Assembly: GCF_900747795.2 (NCBI RefSeq)
Contig: NC_041403.2
Coordinates: forward strand, 76,070,951-76,134,950
DNA length: 64,000 nucleotides
From: Erpetoichthys calabaricus
Taxonomy: Eukaryota > Chordata > Cladistia > Polypteriformes > Polypteridae
Direction of reading: 5' to 3'
Below, in pieces: positions 21,020 through 31,331 of this stretch; position 1 is the first letter of the stretch, and each line of letters starts with the position of its first letter. The translations under genes were made by a program, and so were the position numbers. Under the pieces are notes generated by a model, which saw only the letters and a list, made by a program, of their open reading frames with translations, had not been told where the DNA came from and searched no databases.

Positions 21020-22030
21020 ACATCAGCTCTCAATGAATGAAATATTCAAGTGGAAAATCTTTACTGAGTAAATACTGTGTAATTCATCGAGAACAAAATT
21101 ATGTAAGAACGTTCAATGGAAAGCAAAATCACCAATGCACTGAGGGCTGGATTCAACATCACATCAAAAATCAAAGTCAAAAATTGAAATCACAGGCTTA
21201 TCCAACCTGCATGAATTTCATCAGGGCAACTCATAATATGATTTAGTAGTGTGTGTGGCCCCCACATGCCTGTTTGCAGGTATGCTCCTGATTAGAAACA
21301 GATGGTGCCCAGAGAGACATCCTCCGAGACTTGGATCAGGGCATCAGTGATCTCCTGGACAGTATGTGACACTACTTGTCCCAGTTGGATCCAGGTCTGG
21401 GTAATGTACAGGCCAGTTAATGGCATAACTGCCTTTGTCATCCAGGAACTGCCTATACACACTCTGGCCACAGGAGGCTGGGCATTGTCCTGCTCCAGAA
21501 GGAACCCAGGGGTCACTGCACCAGCGTAAGGTCTGAAAATGCCTCTGAGGATTTCATCTAACAGTAGTCAGGGTACTGTTGCCTAGCACGGGGTGGTTTA
21601 TGCAACCTTCCAAGGATATGTCTCCCCAGACCATCACTGACCCACTGCCCAACAGGTCATGCTGGATGACGTTGCAGGCTGCATAACATTCACCACAGAG
21701 TTTCCAGGCTCTTTCATGTCTGTCACATGTGCTCAGTGTGAACCTGCACTCATCTGTGAAGAGAATGGGGCGCCAGTGGAGGAGATGCCAATTGTGGTAT
21801 TCTCTGGCAAATGCCAGCCAAGATCCACAGTGATGGGCTGTGGGCACAGGTCCCACTAGAGGATGCTGGGCCCTTACGAAGTTTGTTTCTGATAGTTTGG
21901 TCAGAAATATGCACACCAGTAGCCAGCTGGAGATAATTGTGTAGGGCTCTCGCTATGTTCCTCCTGTTCGCACACACTACCTGTGTAACATCAAAGTTTA
22001 TGGTACTTAAAAGACGATTCTGTTAAATTC
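21020..22030 (-). mobile_element. Decayed Tc1-like transposon (copy A)
   Basis: The transposase remnant reads on the minus strand. The frame 21916..21554 gives HLLHWRPILFTDECRFTLSTCDRHERAW, the family's WRPVLFTDESRF block holding the first catalytic Asp (here TDEC), and GSVMVWGDISLEG. Downstream, 21516..21292 carries LLEQDNAQPPVARVC, containing the second Asp. The same family, better preserved, is at 30018..35011. Several frame changes separate the pieces and the terminal repeats are not clear, so the limits are approximate. Confidence 0.75.
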
Positions 22031-22133
22031 TGATAGCCACATATTATTGTGACTAAAGCAGTGCACACCCGTCTAAAAGAATAAGTTACAATAACAAATA
22101 GCATCATGTTTTAAAAAGATGTTCTCCTTAGAT

Positions 22134-22810
22134 CAGGGGTGGCGAACTCCAGGCCTGGAGTGCCGCAGTGGCTACAGGTTTTCATTCTAACCCTTTTCCT
22201 AATCAGTGACCAGTTTTCACTGCTAATTAACTTTTTCCCCTTCACTTTAATAGCCCTGTTAGATGAGTTCAGCCCTCTGAATTGATTCCTTTCTTCATTA
22301 AATGACAGCCAAGCAGAAATGAGATGTGAAACGAGCTAACAGATGACCAGCTAAACTGGGGCTTCAAACTCCAACCAATTTTCACTCCAATCACTTTCTT
22401 AATGAGAAGCCAATACTTGCTGTTAATTAAACCCGTTATTTAATTCCATGGCTTGTTGCTGCTCTCATTCTGCCACAGCACACATTTCGAAAACTGTTGT
22501 TTTTCTGTTCTTTCTAAGAGCACCATCAAATTGTTTTGGTGACCTGAGAGATCAACCTTACCAAGACCATCACCTCTCTTTAATTTCAGATATTGTGTAA
22601 TGGGCACAGGGGAGCTGGTCATGTGGTGGCTTGTTTTGTGTCTCATTATTGTTTGGCTGCTAATTAAAGAAAAAGAAACAACTATGGGGCCTGAGTCAAG
22701 TTAATTAAAAGAAGTAATCAGCAGCAAAAACTGGTCACTAATTAAGAAGATGATAAGAATGAAAACCTGCAGCCACTGCGGCAGTTGAGGCCTGGAGTTC
22801 GCCACCCCTG
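22134..22810. mobile_element. Complete non-autonomous hAT element, 677 bp
   Basis: The termini CAGGGGTGGCGAACTCCAGG and, inverted, CAGGGGTGGCGAACTCCAGG match exactly; the inverted similarity runs on through the TTTTCATTCTAACC region. The exact octamer CCTTAGAT flanks both sides (22126..22133, 22811..22818). There is no transposase. Its subterminal sequence is shared with the element at 3056..3736. Confidence 0.95.
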
Positions 22811-22818
22811 CCTTAGAT

Positions 22819-23780
22819 GTATATAATCCATAAATGAGCTACATTTAGCACTGAAGCCAGCAGAGGGCAGGGCACACACTCCCTGGGAATATGGGCATTA
22901 GAGATTGCAGCTTTTACTAAAAGAAAGGACTGTACACATATTATAAAGCAAGGGGGCTTTGCTCGCCCACCCCCTATCCCCCCACCCCACAGGGTGCACT
23001 ATGTCCCAGCCACTTCGAGTATCTGCCGCTCACCGTGTTGAGGGGGTGGGGGGGTTGCTGAAAGTATGCTAAGGAGATGCAGTCGGATCAGCTGCTGGCT
23101 TGCTGCTGCTGCTGCTGTGCTGCGTGATCTACATGTCGCGCAGTGCTTCGAACATTTAAAAGCCTGTACAGCAGCTGTCCTCCTTGTCTCGTGGGACGTT
23201 AAAGTCTTCCAAGATTTTTTTTTTATAATAGATATTATATCCTTTCCTAGTGGTATGGCACTAATTCTAAGATGAAGAAAGAAAGCAGAACACTAAATAA
23301 TGGGTACACTTTGCTTCAAAATGGTATCATTGTGTCAGCCAGTATTTAAAGAAGCTACACTCCTGGTGGAAGCATGAAGTTGTGAGGTTCCTGCAGTCAA
23401 CTCTGGCCACTTCAAGAGAGAGTGGGAGGCATTTTTCTCAGGTGCAAGTGCTCAACTCTAGGAACAGTGCTGGTTGTTACAAAAGTCTTCTATTAAAGAA
23501 TTAGAAAGGAAACTGATTTTGGTAACCTTCAATGTTGCAGACTATTTTGTACTCTTCCCCAGATCTGTGCCTTGACATAATTCTGTCTATAAGTTATTTC
23601 TGCAGAGAACTTAATTTCCTTTGACCATATGGCTCGGGTTTCGGTTTGCTCTGACACACATTAACTGTGAGACCTGCTATTGATAGGTGTGTGTCTTTCT
23701 TAATAATGTGCTCTCAAATTAATGGTCCACATGTGGATCTAAACAAGGTGTACAAACATCCTAATGAAGATCAATGAAAT
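22819..23780. other. Intergenic, no gene recognised
   Basis: A CpG- and C-rich patch at about 22965..23060 and a (CTG)n-like run near 23102..23120 stand out. The associated 69-codon ORF has no recognisable relative. Nothing else can be called. Confidence 0.4.
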
Positions 23781-23784
23781 TGGG

Positions 23785-24890
23785 TCTGAATACATGTGTC
23801 AATGTGATGTTTTATTTATAATTTTTTAAAAATTTTTGCTTTGCCATTCTGGGGTGGCGAGTGTTGCCTGATGTGGGTGAAAAATTAATTTAAATGATTT
23901 TAGCACGGTTTAGTGGGTATAGAGAAAAAAAGGGCACCACCAGTAATGAACCAGTGGTTTAAAGTATAGACCATCATGAAGAAGATGGACAGAACTATTC
24001 AAGAATGTAAATGTCAAAAGGAAGATGATGATATCATCATCATCATGAGTGGCCAGACAGAAGCCTTATCTAAAATAATCATGAAAAGCCTGGTTGGATT
24101 TTGCAAAATGAACCCTAAAGAGTTCCGAGATTGTTATAAACAAGATTCTGTGGTCTGATGAAACCAAGATTAGTGTCACGTTTAGAGGAAATCGGGCACT
24201 GTTCATGACCTGCTCAATACCATTCCAACGGTAAAGCTTGGTGTTGACAGTATCATTCTGTGGGGTTGTTTTTCAGTAGCAGTGACTGGGAGACTAATCG
24301 GGGTTGAGGGAAAGATGGACAGAACAAAGTACAGAAATGTCCTTAATGAAAGCCTGTTCCAGAGCACTATAGACTACAGACTGGACCAAAGGTTCACCTT
24401 CCAACAGGACAATGACTCTAAGCTCATAGCAAAGACAACACAGGAGTGGCTTGGGGACAACTATGGGAATGTCCTTGAGTTGCACAGCCAGACTTTGCAC
24501 TTGAACCCAATCGAACATCTGAGAAGACCTGACAATAGCTGTGCACTTATAATTGCCATCCAGCCTGACAGAGCTTGAGAAGATATACAGAGAAGAATGG
24601 CAAAAAGTCCCCACATACAGATATACAGCACTTTCTGCATCATACCCATGAAAAGCCCAGGCTGTAGTCGCTGTCAAAGGTACAGAAACTAAGGATTGAG
24701 TAAGTAGTCTGAGTACTTGTGTCTATGTGATATTTCAGAATAAAATTCTAAAACCCTGTTTTCACTTTGCCATTCTTGGGTAATGAGTGTTACTTGATGT
24801 GTGGAAAAATTAATTTAAATGCACAAAGCTGCAACATAGTAAAATGTGAAAAAAGCAAAAGAATCCAAATACCTTCTGAATCCAGCATAC
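23785..24890 (+). mobile_element. Decayed Tc1-like transposon (copy C) with doubled 3' end
   Basis: The transposase traces run plus-strand: about 24140..24170 gives a KILWSDETK-like frame, 24282..24578 gives GRLIGVEGKMDRTKYRNVL, RFTFQQDND and LNPIEHL, the family's QQDNDPKH and LNPIE blocks. The 3' terminal segment (GTCTATGTGATATTTCAG...CACTTTGCCATTCTTGGG...GAAAAATTAATTTAAATG) at 24715..24830 has a second copy in the same orientation at 23790..23900, where the 5' inverted repeat should be. The ends are degraded. Confidence 0.7.
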
Positions 24891-25221
24891 AGTGATGATC
24901 TATCTGTAAGATTGCAGGGGAATGAGCAGGACATTGTTTTTATGACAATTAAGTACAGGATTAAGTTACTCCTTGGAATACAGGAAATGTCTTAATCTCA
25001 AGAGACTATTAAGAATTAAACCTCATTAGTTCTGAGCATAAAAGGATCTGATCCAAATAATTTCCCAAGGCAGCAGTAAACTTGATAAAAAAATAACCAA
25101 TTGAGCACAGGAATCAGGTACACAGACACAGGGGCACTGGTGGAAACTGCACTCATGATGGAAAACACAAAGCACATCATTATATCAAGGATAAAGGAAC
25201 ATGCTACCCCCCCCCCCCCCC
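24891..25221. other. Intergenic, no gene; C-run
   Basis: A run of 16 C near 25207 precedes the SINE relic. Nothing else was recognised. Confidence 0.4.
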
Positions 25222-25224
25222 CTT

Positions 25225-25545
25225 CATTCATTTGCTAACCAGCGTGGGTTGTGGTGATTGATGTCCACCCCATCAGCATTGGTTGTAAAATTGGAGTGAA
25301 CTCTGGACTTGACATCAGTTCATATGAGACAATACTCACACACCCACATTATGTCATAAAGGGACAATTTTAGATGTGCTAATTGTTCTAACCTGCATAT
25401 ATATATATCTTTGGGAGATGGATGGAAAATTTGAGACAACGTTGTAAACACCACAAGGATAGTGCCTAGAATGGGATCTGAACCTGTAATTTTGGAGCTG
25501 TGAGGGAGCAAGGCTGTGTTGCTCCATTCTACTCAATCGTGCAAT
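25225..25545 (-). repeat. Old SINE relic, antisense
   Basis: In order it shows CATTCATTTGCTAACC, CCACATTATG-type middle, GACAATTTTAGATGTGCTAA, CCTGCATATA, and a head with GGGATCTGAACC and GCTGTGAGGGAGCAAGGCTG, each a decayed match to the main SINE in reverse. Confidence 0.5.
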
Positions 25546-27245
25546 TGAAGTGGCTCTCCCAATTGATATTGGTACAACTTAGCGATTAGTAGCCAGATGT
25601 ACTTAATTGACTGAACAGTATTCTCTTACTTAGGACGTTGCCTATGATCCTTTGTCTGACTGGCAGGAACTCTCAAAGAATATTCAATAGGATCAAGAAT
25701 CTGGAACATGAAAAACCCACTTCATAGGGGTTTGGATGAATGCCTCACAACTGCAAAAAATCTTTCAGGGTGAAATTTACACAATCACTGAATAAGCCTA
25801 ACAAGTTTTCCTAGACTATTTGGATTTCCCCTTGCATCCATAAGAGAGAGATATTAATAGGTGACACTAAAAATTTACCCATGTACAGGAGTACTGTAGT
25901 GTGCTGATTTACACTCAATTCCAACCTTGCATATAATGCTGCCAGGATTTGCTCTGGGCTTCCATGATTCCATAAAGGTAAAAGTTGGTTAAAAAAAACG
26001 TATGGATTATAGCTTTAGCAAATGCAACCAGAAAATTAGGATATACACAGATACCATCAATAGGTGTTGGGCGCACACCATATACTGACTATTACTGATG
26101 ACTATTTCCCAATTAATCCTATCCTCCATATTTTTGTTCAATTTTTCCACTCTGCCTGTTGTCAAAACAGAGGACACTTCACTTACTTGTAGATTAATTT
26201 CACATTGGTATTTCTGATTATGTCCTTAATATGAAAACCACTATAAAATACTGTATTTAGTGCAAACATCAACAAATGAATATACGAAGAAAACAACAAA
26301 TATATATAAAAAAAAATTTTTTGAACCATTCAAGTAACCTCTATGTTGATTAAAATTTTTATTAAGCTCTCTGAACAGCCTGAAAGTAGCAAATGGTGTA
26401 TGGAATTGTAACCTGGTTGAACTTGAATATGCACAAGACCTGTCCTTAAGAGAATTAAGGCCCATTAGCAGCCAACTTGGTAATGGTGACTAATTCCACA
26501 ACTTACATACACCACAGCCATGCCCTACAATTGAACTGCCAGTTAATCAACTCACACAATTCAAACTTTTTTTATTAACTAAATAAATGTTATGTTTTTT
26601 TTTAACATATCTTAAATCATTCAAAAATGGACACATTTGTAGAACTAGTTAAATGCATGTTACATTAGGCGACTTTTTATTTAAATAAAAAGTTATTAAA
26701 TTATTCCTCAAAAAGTCAAGCTTGTAATTTAAATACTATTTTGTTATCATTCCTGCCAAGGCCAACAAATACACTTCCTTAATAGCAACGGTTTCCAAAA
26801 TTCCAAAACTACCGGTTAGAAGAAAAAAAAAAAAAAAAAATTGTCAAATCATTTTCAATTCTTCAGAAATACAGAAAAGTCAGAGACAATCATCCTCTTC
26901 TTTAAAAATGTTTTATTTTCTTTGGCTTTCTTCTTTATAATAATTAAATAGCTAAGGCACCTTAACATGGGCAGCGGTTTGATTGGGGGTTTGGTTCAAT
27001 TTATGCAGTGTCATGCATAAAGTGCACATAAATATAAATGGATGGCACACACATAACTGAAGTAAACTGACAGAAAATATAAAAAGTCTTTCTGATCAAA
27101 AACAAAGAAGTGGTTTCTTCAGAGGACCAATCAGCCTGTTAGGACTTGAGACACCTTTAAATTTAACAATGTGTGACATCTGCACTGTACTTGGACACAG
27201 CACAGGCCATACTACATCAGCGGATGGCATAATGAAGTTTTCTAA
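25546..27245. other. Intergenic, distal 3' flank of ELOVL1
   Basis: AT-rich sequence without a recognisable gene or bounded repeat. AATAAA-type signals on the minus strand occur near 26911, so a long ELOVL1 3' untranslated region could reach in here. Confidence 0.4.
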
Positions 27246-27251
27246 TTTATT
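27246..27251 (-). terminator. Candidate ELOVL1 poly(A) signal
   Basis: AATAAA on the minus strand, about 850 bases past the stop. Other hexamers exist further on, so the true cleavage site is uncertain. Confidence 0.3.
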
Positions 27252-28101
27252 TTTGTATAAATGACTTAAATGAAAAGCAGTCATAGGTCCTCATAAGTTG
27301 TTTAGCCTCAAAAGAAAGAATTTCACAGTTACACTATATTCTTTCTTTAAACAGTTATATCACAAAAAGCACAAACACCTCAAGCTGTCTCTTTTAGAAA
27401 CGGTCACGCTGGACTGCAACTTCCATAAGAGCAGAACAACTCTGAAATAAAGAGGTGTTACGGGGGATGGAGGCACAAACAATACGGCATTTAAACATTT
27501 TAAATTTGGCAGCAAAGCTGCCTGTGAAACCAATTTTACAGCTATCAATGCAAGATGAGGATGATCAATAATATTAGGTGTAATTAGGACTAAGAGAAAA
27601 GTACTGCTAGCAGAGAAAACTGAGGTGTGGCTCCACAACAAAATGCTTAGTATCAGTGTGCAGGACAAGTTCTGCATCAACTAATCAGCAATGCTTTTAA
27701 ACTTCACAATTTTGTTGAGTTGTGAGCAACATCAAATTAATTTTCTGTTCAAGTAACTGTACTTTTGACTGCAGCTACATCGGATTCTGACCATTAATGA
27801 AAATGTATGTTGAGGCTTCTATCTGTGTGAATACAACTTTACAATACATACAGGTCATATCAATTCAGTGTTTCTTCTGAAAGAAAAAAACACCACAGGT
27901 GTTTAATACAGGTAGCTTTGATCTTTACGGTGTTAGTATTGGAAACATAACTGGCGCCACTCTCTCCTCTTGCAAAATAGTCTGTAGTCATGGATTGCTT
28001 TGTGAAAGAAGAAAGTGACACTCAAAACTGCCCAGCTTTTCTCCTTAGTTTATATATAAAAAAAAAAAAAAATCAATAGAAAGAAAACTTTGCTTTTCCA
28101 G

Positions 28102-30165
28102 TTAATTTGCCTTTATTTTTCCATTCTGGGTGGTGCCATTCTCCAAATAGGTGTGCCCATTTTCAACATGTTTGCCATTGGCGATGACACCTTTTTGTCT
28201 GCCATCCTTTTCTTGTGTCTTGGGTAGCCGTTTCCCCTTAGTGTATGCTTGGTACCAGAAATTTGAGAAGAGTACAAAGAAGAAAGTGCCATACATCCAA
28301 ACCAGATGAACGAACAGAGGAATTTGGTAATCACATTTGTCCATAAAGTAGTACTGGGTGGCATGAAGAGAGACAAGCACGAACTGGACCTAAAATAAAC
28401 AGATAAAAAATGACAGTTATAAAACAGCACAAATAAAAGATATCAAGCACTATATTGCTGGGAACTGGCTGTGTGAAGTTTGAATGTGTTCCCTGTAGGT
28501 TTTTTTTTTTTTTTTTTTTTTTAAATAAAAACAGTTACTTTTGTTTTCTTACCTACCACATCTCAAAGTCACATATTTTATGTTATCTAAAGATATTAAA
28601 TCAGAGCAATTAGAGGGAGTGTGGATATATGCACAAATATGTTAGTCTAGAGCTGGTTACTGCCTTGTGCTCAGATCATTGGTAAATAAATAGATGTCAA
28701 TTTAGGGGCACTTTGGTGGAGTGGATGTAAGCACATTTGACCATGTTTACATGGTCTCCCCAAATGTCTTTGCTGTGGCTACTTTGGGTTTCTCCCACAC
28801 CCCAAAGACTTGCACATTAAACTGATTGACAGCTCTGACATAAATGAATAGTGTAAAACAAGATGGCAAATTGGTCATATTGTCTTACTTTAAAAATGCT
28901 TTATAACGGAGATGTGATCTGCATTTTGAACAGGTGTATTTTAGTAACCAAAGGATTTTCTAATATATAGAATGCTAAATTATTCTATGCTTCTTAAAGA
29001 CATTAAAAGGAGAAGCTTTATTTTATTTACTAGTTTTGCAAACTTAAATGAAGTAAAAAGATCACATTTAACCTCCAGTATATAGTACTTTGTGTATTGA
29101 AACTTTTGTTGAAGCATTTATTGGTTTTATGCAAGTGACTTTGTGTTTGGAAAGTTAAAGGAATATTCCAAAAAAAAATTTTTTTTTAATCTGTTTTGTC
29201 TGTTACTTACCCTGTGTTTTGTAGTGATGGCAGAAAAAAAAAAATGTTACTGTCATGTTTTTATGGAGAACAGAGATGACAAAATTCCTCAATACAAACT
29301 TCATCAATGGGAACCAACGCTAAACAATACCAAACTGAAAAAGAATACAAATTCCCAATTGTTAGGGGGAAGGCATGTCTTTAATTCAAAAAGCTTGGTT
29401 CTCATTTTAATACACTCCATTTTTGTTCATATGAGGAGTTTCTATTGAGCAAAAATACACAATAGATTTGGGATGTTTTGCATGTTATGGCACATTATTA
29501 ATCTTTATATATAATAGAGAGAAAATTTATTTTTCTTGGCCATATACTTAAACAATTCGGGATAAATAACAAGATATCACAAACATCGGGTTGAGCTGTG
29601 TTGATATGCATCTGAGAAAAGCTGTTAATCTTGGTTCATTATGGTTTATATGCAATTTTTGTTAAATCAATTGAGAAAACATCTCCTCTTGATATAAAAT
29701 ATTGGATGAACTAAAATGATCACCTATTACAATCTTGCAGATACAACAGCAGTTTAAAAGACTACTTAACATATTTTTGCAAACAATAATCTATTATGTT
29801 TGATACTGGAAAGAACCAAATATCACCGTATGTGACATTTCTTGACAGCAATTTAGGATTTGCATTCCCATTAGATATTCATTAACAATTCTTTATCAAC
29901 TGTTAGTGAGAATGTTGAGGGAATAAAAACAGGAAATAGGCAGGGGAAACATTTGTGTCCGTCTCTCGGTCTGAAACTTTCTAAATGTATTGTTACTCCG
30001 CTTACTTACTAAATATAAACTACTCAAAAAAGTTAAAGGAACACATTGAAAAACACATCAGATCTCAATGGGGGAAAAAAAAACATCCTGGAGATCTATA
30101 CTGATACTAGCAAAATACCCGCGCTTCGCAGCGGAGAAGTAGTGTGTTAAAGAGGTTATGAATAT

Positions 30166-30221
<56 letters not shown>

Positions 30222-30655
30222 GTAATCCCTCCTCCATCGCGGGGGTTGCGTTCCAGACCCCCCCGCGAAAGGTGAAAATCCGCGAAGTAGAAACCATATG
30301 TTTATATGGTTATTTTTATATTGTCATGCTTGGGTCACAGATTTGCACAGAAACACAGGAGGATGTAGAGAGACAGGAACGTTATTCAAACACTGCAAAC
30401 AAACATTTGTCTCCTTTTCAAAAGTTTAAACTGTGCTCCATGACAAGACAGAGATGACAGTTCCGTCTCACAATTAAAAGAAGGCAAACATATCTTCCTC
30501 TTCAAAGGAGTGTGCGTCAGGAGCAGAGACTGTCATAAAGACAGAGGAAAGCAAACAAATCAATAGGGCTGTTTGGCTTTCAAGTATGCGAAGCACAGCG
30601 GCACAAAGCAGTTACAATGAAGGCAGCAGCTCACACCCCCTCCGTCAGGAGCAGA

Positions 30656-30695
<40 letters not shown>

Positions 30696-31144
30696 GAAAA
30701 ACAAACAATTAAAAATCAATACGTGCCCTTCGAGCTTTTAAGAGAGCGAAGCACCGTGCAGCATGTTGCTTCATGAAGCAGCTGCACAGACGGTAGCAAC
30801 GTGAAGATAATCTTTCAGCATTTTTAGACGAGCGTCCCTATCGTCTAGGTGTGCGAACAGCCCCCCTGCTCAATCCCCCTACGTCAGGATCAGAGAAAGT
30901 CAGCACAAGAGTGAGAGAAAAGTAAGTTGGGTAGCTTCTCAGCCATCTGCCAATAGTGTCCCTTGTATGAAATCAACTGGGCAAACCAACTGAGGAAGCA
31001 TGTACCAGAAATTAAAAGACCCATTGTCCGCAGAAATCCGCGAACCAGCAAAAAATCTGCGATATATATTTAAATATGCTTACATATAAAATCCGCGATA
31101 GAGTAAAGCGCGATATAGCGAGGGATTACTGTATACACATCCAC

Positions 31145-31176
<32 letters not shown>

Positions 31177-31191
31177 ATAAACATATACATA

Positions 31192-31245
<54 letters not shown>

Positions 31246-31282
31246 TATATATACATATATATACATATACATATATACATAT

Positions 31283-31331
<49 letters not shown>

